From positions 1-64,000 of the forward strand of contig NC_033562.1 in assembly GCF_001680005.1 (NCBI RefSeq): a stretch of DNA of 64,000 nt. Direction: 5' to 3'. Under the pieces are notes generated by a model. The model did no database searches. It saw only the letters and a list, made by a program, of their open reading frames with translations, and was not told where the DNA came from. The position numbers and the translations under genes are program-made. Position 1 is the first letter of the stretch; each line of letters starts with the position of its first letter. This DNA comes from Plasmodium coatneyi (lineage: Eukaryota; Apicomplexa; Aconoidasida; Haemosporida; Plasmodiidae). This document shows positions 1 to 9,674 of the stretch, piece by piece.

Positions 1-419
1 ACCCTAACCCTAAACCCTAAACCCTGACCTAAACCCTAAACCCTGAACCCTGAACCCTAAACCTAAACCCTAAACCCTAAACCCTAAACCCTAAACCTAA
101 CCCTGAACCCTAAACCCTAAACCCTGAACCCTAAACCCTGAACCCTAAACCCTAAACCCTAAACCCTAAACCCTAAACCCTAAACCTAAACCTACCCTGA
201 ACCCTAAACCCTGAACCCTAAACCCTAAACCCTAAACCCTGAACCCTGAACCCTGAACCCTGAACCCTGAACCCTGAACCCTGAACCCTAAACCCTAAAC
301 CCTAAACCCTGAACCCTAAACCCTAAACCCTAAACCCTAAACCCTAAACCCTAAACCCTGAACCCTAAACCCTAAACCCTGAACCCTAAACCCTGAACCC
401 TAAACCCTGAACCCTAACC
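1..419. repeat. Chromosome-end telomere repeat
   Basis: Near-continuous heptamers CCCTAAA and CCCTGAA with occasional six-base slips. This is the C-rich strand of the Plasmodium telomere (GGGTTTA / GGGTTCA), oriented as expected for a left chromosome end. The array stops abruptly near 419 and is followed by AT-rich DNA, so the window begins at the physical telomere and is not an internal tract. Confidence 0.97.
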
Positions 420-1408
420 CTTACCAAACAAATAGGTGTTGTTGTACCACATATACATGAAGGACAACAACAACTCTGCATACACATAAATAGCACTTCT
501 ATAAATGATGACCCCACAAATAACGACCACTATACATGTGTAACTAATCATTCTTATGTACATATGTATATATGTATATATATAATCATTGTTATATATG
601 TACATATATGTATTTATTTAACCGTTGTTATATATGTACATATGTATATAATCTTTGCTACATGTATTTATGTATGTATCTACATAATCATTGTTATATA
701 TGTACATGTGCTGGATGAAATATTGTGCACGACGGGGGAAGAACTAATAAAAAATCATGAATTTTTGTAAACATCGTGAACTTTATCAAACCTTCCTTAA
801 TATCCTTCATTGCTTTATAATTAAATAAAAAAAAAAGGGGAACCCGAGGAAGAATACGCATTAATATGTGAAGGAATAATATATAATAAATAAAGGGCAG
901 GTCAGGTAGTATAGTGCACGTTCCATATTAATGAGCTCTTCCTGTACTGCACTCCCATTCCTCTTCTTAATTATTCTGTAAATGCACAACCTTACCTAAA
1001 ATAAGTGTAAATATGAAGGAAAAAGGGATAAATAAATGATTCCACATATATGAACTGTGCACAGTACCTGTTAATAGTTTTTAATAACCCACACTTTTCA
1101 AATAACAATGAAACATATAAATGAATAGATTACATACACAAATATTTTCTCCTGCTCAAAAAAAATTACGCTCCCTTACATACACGTAATAGTGGAAGCG
1201 TATAAATTGGAATTCAATATTTGGAATAATCGTGTATAAGCGAATAATATAGTTTATGAATAATAAATGTATGAAAATTTTGCTATCTTCCTGCTTTATT
1301 TCAAAAATTCCTTCACATATGTATGTGTGTTCAAGAAATATATGAATATATATAAAGAACACACTCCAATATAGATACATTATATATAAAAGTATACACC
1401 TATAAGCC
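420..1408. other. AT-rich telomere-associated spacer and KIR promoter region
   Basis: No gene seen. Bases about 555-715 hold imperfect tandem copies of a TATATGTACATATGTATATA-like unit. The remainder is plain AT-rich sequence with short poly(A) runs, leading up to the first KIR start codon. Reading frames here are short, tyrosine/isoleucine-rich translations of the TATA repeats and are not credible genes. Confidence 0.6.
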
Positions 1409-2924
1409 ATGTCAGAAACAGTAAGAAGAAGTATTTTAAATTATATATCCTACCTCCTTAAAATGATTGTGCACATATGATGTGTACGCCAAACTTCCCT
1501 GCATGTACATAATATAATAAATATAAGGAGTGTATATATATATGTCTACATATATATATATTATATTCATTATATTCGTAGCCGCCTGAGTTGGATAACT
1601 TACCTTCCAAGACCGATTACTATGATAAGTTTGATGAGAATAATGGGTACGAACATTGTCCTGGTAAAGTCCAACCCCAGGAGCAAAATCAATTGAAGAG
1701 TGAATTAAATGGTTATACTGGACTTCAGAATCAGGAGGGGTCTATCACGAAGGCTTATTGCTATGCATGCAAGATGAAAGACTCGGCTCAATACAAAAAT
1801 AATGAACCTTGTGAATTTTTTTATTACTGGTTGGGGGACAAATATTGGAACGACTTAGGTGTTAAACCATTGTCAAGCCTTTTGGATGTAATTTACCAGA
1901 CGTTGGGAAAAATTACTTATTCGAACAAATGTAGAACTAAATACGATGATGTTGACAAAATTCTTTTCGAGGACAGAAAATCAGTATTCGAATGGTGGCA
2001 TAACCACAATGCTATACAAACAATATTAAAGCAAAATGTGTCCGAATGTAGTGAACAATATGTCCACCACATAGAAAAAGCTTTTTTAGCTTATTATACT
2101 GTAAGTGCACATTGTATAGGCAAACCCAAAGATTCTTACTGTACTCAATTTTGGCAATACAATAAGAAAAATATTCTGGCGAAACTGCTAAAATTACAAT
2201 GTGAATCAGACACTAAACTACAAATAGAAAAATATGCAAATGAAGCACATTCCAAACTGATGCAGCAACTAACAGAAGAGAACCAGCGTAAAGCACAAGC
2301 AGCACAAACAGCAGCATCCTTAGCAAAAGAAGAAGCCGTTCGTTCCGCCACCACCACTTCTTCTCTTTCTTCTATCTTTGGTACACTCGGAATGACCGCT
2401 GTTCCTTTTTTCTTATATAAGGTACAAAATACAATTACCACAACAAAATGTACAAAATATACATATATATACATAAATGTATAATTATATATATATACAT
2501 ATACACATATATATGTACATATATATACTTCATATATGTATGTACATTTGCATATATTCCATCCGTCCATCCACACTTCTTCCTTCCCTTACACTTCTCT
2601 TTCATTCAGTATGATATTTTACCTTCTGGAATAAAAAACACCCTCTTTGGACGTAATAACAATAAAAGTAGAAGCATAAGGAAAAGATCTACCACCCGAC
2701 AACAACAACAACCACAACAATTAGACGACTCTACCACAGGAAGTGCTTCCACAACAATAGATAATGATGATGGAACAGAATATACCACAGCATCGGAATA
2801 TGATGCACCACCACCACCATCTACCGGAACAGGACGAACACGAAATATTAGACTGCAACAACAGCATCCACCACGAAGAAGAAGGGGGCAAAATCACCAA
2901 AATGTAGGTTACCACCGAATGTAA
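1409..2924 (+). CDS. KIR protein (PIR superfamily), three exons
   Basis: Variant antigen of the Plasmodium interspersed repeat family, expected on the infected red-cell surface. Exons: 1409-1420 (codes MSET), 1582-2421, 2610-2924; all joins are phase 0 with GT-AG borders, giving about 388 residues. Hallmarks seen: an N-terminal LPSK-type motif, the conserved Cys-rich globular domain with CEFFYYWLG near residue 81, later Cys residues at regular spacing, a short coiled, Ala/Glu/Lys-rich stalk, one TM helix ending FFLYK at the exon 2 border, and a basic then Gln/Ser/Thr-rich cytoplasmic tail in exon 3 ending GYHRM. No signal peptide, as is usual for PIR. It is the gene nearest the telomere. Its stalk and TM closely resemble those of the minus-strand KIR at 25.7-27.3 kb, so the two belong to one subfamily. 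Confidence 0.93.
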
Positions 2925-4199
2925 TGCGTTCCACCCCCATCCCCTCTCCCCCTCTTCGGAGGGGGTGGGGTGATAAATAACCGCTTAGTCCATACAGTGC
3001 AGAAACAGAATGCCCCTCTTATTTTTCTTTTGTCATCTTTTTTTACTTTTTTTTATTTTTCTCTTCTTTCCTTCTGTTTTTTTTCCTTTTTTCCTCGATT
3101 CCTTTTTTTCTTTTTTTCCTTTTTTGTTTTTTTTTGTAGTTTACAGAGAATAAGCATGACATATGTTACATTACGTTACGTTATTCTTGATGTATTCCTG
3201 TCCACATTTTATTAAATTCATTCAAGAAATTGTTGGTATATATAAATGACATGTACTTTATACTATTACATTTTCTTAATTGTAGAATAATTGGGAAAAA
3301 ACTTATTTTTTTCCCCTCTATCCAATAGAATTCTTCCTCTTTTTCTCTTAAATGAAGTCAGGATTTTTAAAGGAATATATATTTTCACAATATAGAATAT
3401 ATTTTAATTTTATACGATACAAAAATTTTCGAGCTGAAGTCAAGAAAAGAACTCCGTTGCATATTGTTAAAAGGGAAAAAATAGAAGTGGTTCTATATAA
3501 ATAAAAAAAAAATTTTTTATTTGCCCATATTTTAAATAATAATACTTCTTCATCTACCCCCTAACCAGCCTACCCCCCTTCTGGCGGAAACAACACATAA
3601 ATATATTTACCTTATGCTGAAAATTTAAATACTTAAATCCAAAGGGACCTCCTCTATACTTCTATATGAATGTTTAGAGGAAGAGATCTAATTTAGGCTC
3701 CTTTTTTTTCACCATTATATCTACGTTGAAAGAAATAAAATTTTTGAGCACAAAAAATATACAATTTTAATGCTCAAAATATGTGAGCATAATTCGCTCC
3801 ACATTTATTACACCGTTACAACAAGAAGGAATTGCAACACATATAATGAGAGAAAAAAGTGCATACCACATCTTTTTTCATGGATAGGTAGAGTTAATCA
3901 TGTGACCTTAATTTTAGATCAGTATGAAGTGTAATAAATTTAATTTTTTTAAATAGTGATTTTTCTTTTTTCTACATATGTATAATTATTTTTTTACGTT
4001 GTAATAGTAAATTCTTTCTTCATTTTAAATTAGATTTACACACTCATAAAGAGAATAACTAATCGCATATGCACACGGAAACAACTTCATAAACACTTTG
4101 TATTACTAAAAAAAAAGAAAGAAATATATCCTTTATTTTAAACTTCTTTCCTTTTAAAAAAAAAGAAAATTAAAAAAAAAAAAAGCAAGCAAAATAAAA
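2925..4199. other. AT-rich intergenic region
   Basis: 3' flank of the first KIR and 5' flank of the exported protein gene. A T/C-rich run lies at about 3010-3140 and several poly(A)/poly(T) runs occur around 3500 and 4110-4195. No gene, RNA or array repeat is recognisable. Confidence 0.6.
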
Positions 4200-5010
4200 A
4201 TGGCATCTCCGAAGTATTTAATATTTCTTTCCTTCCTGTACTTCATGTTTTTGTGCTGTTGGCCATATCCAAAAAATGTAAAATAATAGCCACTTCATTT
4301 TAAAAATATGCGCATATTCATTATGGCGCACTTATTTTATTTTATTTTTTTTATTATAATACTTATATATATACTCCACAAAATTTGAATTTACCCTCCT
4401 TTCCAATCCTTACCCCCTGTTTTATTAGGTGAATGCTTTAAGCACATATGATTCGTCAGATGGAAGTGATTCAAGCAGTGCAAGATCAGTGACGAGCGAA
4501 TCTGCTGTTAGAACAACGTTGCATGGAAGTCCATTTTTTCATAAAGGTTATAAGAAACATCCTCCCTATAGGAGCACCTTCCCAAATGAACCACCTCAAA
4601 AATCAGACTTAAGAATAGGTTCGAAGAATTCGTACTATACAAAGAGAAGCGATGGAAATAAAACCTTAAAGAATACCACCTTGCGAGACAAATTTAACAC
4701 ATTTTTGAGAAAGTGTACCTGTCGTAAAAATAGACGCAAGACTTGGTTCCTCCTTATATTGGTAATGGTGGGTCTTTATTTTTTAGCACTTTCTTATGCC
4801 AAATTATATAAGGGAACTGGTGATTGTTTCTTTGCGAGATGTACAACATACACACAGAGTGCTCTTTGCACTCACCTAAATTCCCCCGTGGCTTCAATAC
4901 TAATACCTACCACATCTGCAATTACAATACTCTTCATATTAAGTGCACTCATAGGTTGTTTCTACTGCAAAGAAAGGAAGCAATACATTAAATCCAAGTC
5001 GAAATTATAA
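4200..5010 (+). CDS. Putative exported two-TM protein, two exons
   Basis: Exon 1 4200-4277 codes a 26-residue hydrophobic leader ending WPYPKN. The intron is 4278-4428, and exon 2 4429-5010 continues in phase 0, for about 219 residues. After the leader comes a Ser/Asp-rich stretch, then a basic Lys/Arg segment, then TM helices at about 132-150 and 183-203 separated by a Cys-containing loop, and a lysine-rich tail. A signal exon followed by a second large exon is the usual layout of exported Plasmodium proteins, but no canonical RxLxE site is visible. The end of exon 1 and its donor closely match those of the gene at 42.6-44.2 kb. The family is not recognised; function unknown. Confidence 0.75.
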
Positions 5011-6533
5011 GTAATGAACTCTCTTTCCCTTTTTTTTTTAAACTTTTGTTGTCTTTTTTTCTCCCCCATGGCCCCCCCCCCATATATTTTTCTATATTAT
5101 ATATATTTTCTTTTGGGGGCCCAATTTTTTGTGCACATTTTTGCACACCTATTCTTCAAATACCTTAAAAACTAGTGTGTATATATTTTTTTTTTCAGTA
5201 TGGATGATCACATTCCTCCTCCCACATATATGTGTATGGGGGTTGATTGTATCCAATCCATACCACTTCAATCCATACCAGTTCCATGCAAGTGGGAAAG
5301 TTGGTATGAATTATGGATAGGCTATGGATAGGGTGAAATGAGCACGTACACTTCCTGTGAAAAGAAGGGAAATTTTTTGTTCATTAAAGGGGTGCTTGGT
5401 AATGGTGAATCATAGATGCATTGCACTGCACTATCACTATGCGTATCGCACATTATTATCTAACTCAATCATATAGTGCGCGTCTCCGTATGGAATGAGG
5501 AATAAGGAATAAAGAATGAACAAAAAGAAAGAAGGAAGAAGGAAAGAAGGAAGGAAACAAGGAATAAGAAGGAATGAGAAGGAAGGAAGGAAGGAAAAAG
5601 AAGGAAAGAAGGAATAAGAAGGAATGAAGGAAAAGAAGGAATAAGAAGGATAGAAGGAAAGAACGAATGAAGGAAGGAAAGGTATAAGGAGGAAAGAAGG
5701 AATAAGGAGGAAAGGAAGCGAAGGAGTGAAGGAATGAGAGTGAAGTAACGAGTGTGAAGGAAGGAGAGTGAAGGTAAAGTTGTGAAGGAATGAGAGTGAG
5801 GGAAGGGGTGTGGAAGGAGTGGGACTGAAAGGAAAGGTGTGAAGGATGTGATGTGAAGGGAAAGGTGTGAGAAAGGTGGTGATTGAGTGTGGGTGAGTGA
5901 AGGGAAGAGAATGAAGGAATGAGTGTGAAGGAGTGAAGGAAGAAAAGGAGTGAAGGAAGTAGAAGGAGTGAAGGAAGTGAAGGAAGAATGCTGATTAGCT
6001 CAAAAATAATAACACAATATATATATGTACATATTATATATAAATCAACAACTCCATAATGTACTTATCAAAAATAGAATAAAATAAGAAGAAGAAAAAA
6101 AAAAAGATGGAAGAAAAAGGAAAAAAAAAGATTGAAAGAAAATAAAAAGAGAAAAGAAGAACATCTTACATTCTTACATAAATAGTAGAAGGAAAGGAAA
6201 AAAGGTATATATATACATATGTACTTACATAGTTATATGTAGTTATATATATATACATACATATATACGTATATATAACTATATATATAAATGCTATATA
6301 TGTGAATATGCATTTACATATATATATGTGTATATACGATATATGTATATATATATCGAAAGAAGAAAGAGGAAAACAGAACACACACAACATTTTATAA
6401 CACAACATTTTATAACACAACATTTTTATAACACAACATTTTTATAACGCAAAAATTTCCTTATACAAGGCAAAAGGGGGGAAAGGCCAAAAATATATAT
6501 ATATACAAACATACACACATATGCACATGAACA
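5011..6533. other. Intergenic region with long purine (GGAA) tract
   Basis: Bases about 5495-5990 are almost pure purine on the plus strand: GGAAG, GAAGGAAT and GTGAAGG units in an irregular array. About 6005-6360 is AT-rich with TATATG repeats, and 6390-6450 holds four copies of a CAACATTTTTATAACA-like unit. No coding signal. Confidence 0.65.
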
Positions 6534-8146
6534 ATGTCAGGAACACGGGAAGTTATTTTTCTTTTTTCCTTCTTTTAATATTAATGAATAAATGTGTTTA
6601 CATATATAATACATCACCTATTATGTAGTAGGAATGTGCATACATATATATGTGTATTCCACTAAATTACACTTGTAGGATTCACTTCTGGGAAGGTTAC
6701 CTTCAAAGAAGACCTTATATGGCGAACTCGATAGAATAACGGGCACATACTATTGTGATAGTGAAACCGATATAGAAGTAAAGATAGCCGAAGTGGAGAA
6801 ATATGTGAAAAGTGGAGATCATGCTAAAAGTACTGTAGGAGCCTACTGTTACGTACATGATAATAAAAAGATCAGAGAGTCCACTGATGAATTATGCTAT
6901 AAGTTATATTATTGGATAGGGCAGAAAGTAAAGGACAATTACAGCACTGTGAATTCTTTCTCTGGCGCTATGATGAAGATTTACGAGCAGTTACATAAGG
7001 TAGTTAATAATGGAACATGTGGAAATATGTACACTAATATTACGAAGGATACGTTCAATCAGAGAAAAACAGTATATGATTACTTCGAGGACTACCAGAC
7101 CTTGCAAACTCATTTAGAGAGTGGTAGTAAAATGTTCTGCGGTACAGAGTATAAGCAACATATACAGAAAATTACTGATGCATGTACTGCGGTAGCCACA
7201 AAATGTACAGGGTGGAATAGTGCAAGTGATCCATATTGTAACTGGTTCAATAGAATAAAAGAACAATACTGTGTACAGGGACTACCACAGTTGACATGCA
7301 CCCTCTCACCCAAGAAACCTTCTGCTGGAGATGACTTCGACTTAGGCGACGCCGTCGTCGATGGTAAGTGGTACATTTTTCTATGGGCGCTACATTGCTT
7401 TATGATGGTGTGGCGTTAGGTGGCTGGGCGGAAGGTTTTTAGGTGGGTCGAAGGAAGATTGTTAGGTGTTTGGTGGAAGGAAGGTTGTGTTAGGGGTAGA
7501 AGGAATGTTGTTAAGGTGGTGCTAGGTGGAAGAAAGTTTATTTGGGTTGGAAGGGAGGTTATTAGGGGTGGAAGGAAGGTTGTTAGGTGGTGGCAGAACG
7601 AAGGGAAAGGAAGTACGTTCCCCCTTGGGGGGGAAGTACACGCGAAGGGTGTATAAAAAAAAAAAAAAATATATATATTATTGAAATTACCTTTCGTATT
7701 TTTTTCTCTGTTTAGGTGGTAATGATGATCCACCACCACCACCAAAACCTAAGCCAAATCCGAATCCAAACCAAGCTGGATCATCAGGTTCCTTTTCCGA
7801 TGCCGATTTAGCAGATGGTGTCTCTGGTGGAGAAGGAAAGGGAGGGAGTGACAGTGGTGGTAGTCACAGAAAAAAAGGGGAAGAAGGTAGCAGCAACGTC
7901 ACTTCCATTGCAGTTCCTTCTGCATTAGCTGCAATAGGATTACCAACAATTGCAGCTTTCCTTTTTTACAAGTATAAATCACACCTCTTCTTCCTTAACG
8001 GGAATAACTCCTCTTCTGGAGGAAGCAGAAGAAAAAGAAGATCCATTAGAAGAGAGTTTAATGATTTTGATGATTACGAAGACGACTCAACAACGGAATA
8101 TTCGTCTGAATATTCCCTTCCATATACCTCACCATCATCCAGATGA
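6534..8146 (+). CDS. KIR protein with host CD99-like stalk
   Basis: Exons 6534-6551 (MSGTRE), 6679-7363 and 7716-8146 give about 377 residues; exon 2 ends in phase 1 and exon 3 restores the frame. The PIR domain is typical: LPSKK start, CYKLYYWIG core, TFNQRKTVYDYFEDY helix, paired Cys. The stalk that follows is not typical. From 7312 it reads KKPSAGDDFDLGDAVVDG and, across the intron, continues with an NDD-then-Pro/Asn-rich run and GSFSDADLADGVSGGEGKGG, ending near HRKKGEE at about 7880. From memory this matches the extracellular part of mammalian CD99 with a few differences. A TM (about residues 300-320) ending FLFYK and an acidic/Ser tail follow in the same exon; the post-TM intron of the other KIRs is absent here. 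The intron at 7364-7715 is full of GGAAGG/GTTAGG repeats. Confidence 0.93.
7364..7715 (+). repeat. KIR intron made of GTTAGGTGG/GGAAGG repeats with poly(A)-ended element
   Basis: Intron 2 of the CD99-like KIR. Bases about 7415-7605 are imperfect copies of a unit like GGTTGTTAGGTGGTGGAAGGAA. At 7610-7669 there is a CCCCCTTGGGGGGG hairpin followed by CGAAGGGTGTAT and 14 A residues. The same ending is found at 20.6 kb and 29.2 kb. Confidence 0.7.
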
Positions 8147-9674
8147 AGAAGGAAGGTAGTTAAGGGTGGTAGGTCGGTTGTTAGGTGCAGGGAAGGTGGT
8201 TGTAAGGGGCGTGTAAGGAAGGAGTGTTAGGGGTGGAAAGAAGGTTGCTAGGAGTGTTAGAATGAAGGGTTGTTAGGTGGTGGTAGGTGGAAGGAAGGAT
8301 GTTTTAGGATTGGTTGGTGGAAGGAAAGAAAGGAAAAAGAAGTAAAGAAGGAAAAAGAAGGAAATAAAAGGAAAGAAGGAATAAGGAAAAAAAGAAGGAA
8401 TAAGAGCAATATGAAGGAACAAAAAGGAAAGAAGGAAGGGTCTATGGAAGGAAGAAAAGGAAAGGGTCTAAGGAAGAAAGGAAAGGAGATCTAAGGAAGG
8501 AAACAAAGAAAAGAAAGAAAAAAAAAAAAAAAAAAAAAGAAAAAAAAGAAAAAAAAGAAAAAAAAAGAAAAAAAAGAAAAAAAAAAAAAAAAAAAAAGAA
8601 AAAAAAGAAAAAAAAGAAAAAAAAGAAAAAAAAGAAAAAAAAGAAAAAAAAGAAAAAAAAGAAAAAAAAGAAAAAAAAAAGAAAAAGTTTAATGTTCTGG
8701 GTTTCAGGGTGTAGGATAACAGTATGAGCTGGTATTTAGCGATTTAGGGAGGGGGCACGTAAAAGGGAAAAAAAAAGAAGGAAAAGGAAAAAAAAGAATA
8801 AGGAAAAAAGGAAAGAAAAAAAAAAAAAAAATGAAAAAAAAAGCAAGGGAAGGATAGAAATATACCTACATACATTGTATATATGTGCATGTGTCAACAA
8901 CTTCTTAATAACTACCATTTAAGTGAAAATGGACTATGCAATAACAACATGCATGCTAAAAATTCTTCTTCAGCTCAGAAGGAAGAAAAGGAATTTACGC
9001 CCTCCCCTGCGTAGTTCCTTCCTTTCTCATATACATAACAAATAAGTGAAGTAAATAATAATTATAAAATATTCCCAAACGAACAACCACACACGATACA
9101 ATGAAATGATATAAATGAATGTATAAAAAACGTATATAGAAAAAAAATGAAAAATTTTCGATCCCTTTGCATCGCATGCTCTTCTCTCAATTCCTCCCCT
9201 CAACTTCTTCCCGTTCTTTTCCCTCCTCCCCATTGTTATTATTCTATTATTTCATTTTACTTCCCCCTTGCACCGTTGTTCCTTACATCTTCTCTCTTTT
9301 TTTTTTTTTTTTTTCATTAAAAATACATGTTTTAACTTTGATATACATATTTGATAACTTTCGTATGCAGATGTGATAACTTTTATATACACAGAGATGT
9401 GTGTGTATTTAATTTTTTATGGTTGCTCTCAGAAGAATTTGGAACAATGTGTATTGTTCTAAAGAGGAAGAAGTGAAAAATTTTTAGGGTGCACACATTC
9501 CTCTGTTGTAGTTATTATGAAGGAAGAAAGAATTCTTGCACAACTATTCTGTATGAATACATAAACAACACACATTTTATATATAACATATATATTTAAA
9601 TTCACATTATATATACATATACATTACATATATATACATAGAAAAACACGCACATACACGCCCATATGTAAATC
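8147..9674. repeat. Purine-rich repeat spacer between KIR genes
   Basis: 8150-8320 repeats the GTTAGGTGG/GGAAGGA unit of the preceding intron. 8320-8510 is irregular GGAAAGAA. 8511-8690 is a long A-run broken by regularly spaced G (mainly G plus six to eight A). 8695-8760 contains a diverged copy of the GGTATTTAGCGATTTAGG element seen at 20.3 and 33.2 kb. About 8930-9674 is ordinary AT-rich promoter-like sequence. No gene. Confidence 0.65.

Noticed and set aside
2145..2576. 143-codon minus-strand frame over the first KIR
   Set aside because: Antisense shadow of KIR exon 2; the sense strand has the full family signature.
6166..6423. Tyr/Ile-rich minus-strand frame at 6.2-6.4 kb
   Set aside because: Translation of TATATG microsatellite and a short CAACATTTTTATAACA repeat; no coding evidence.
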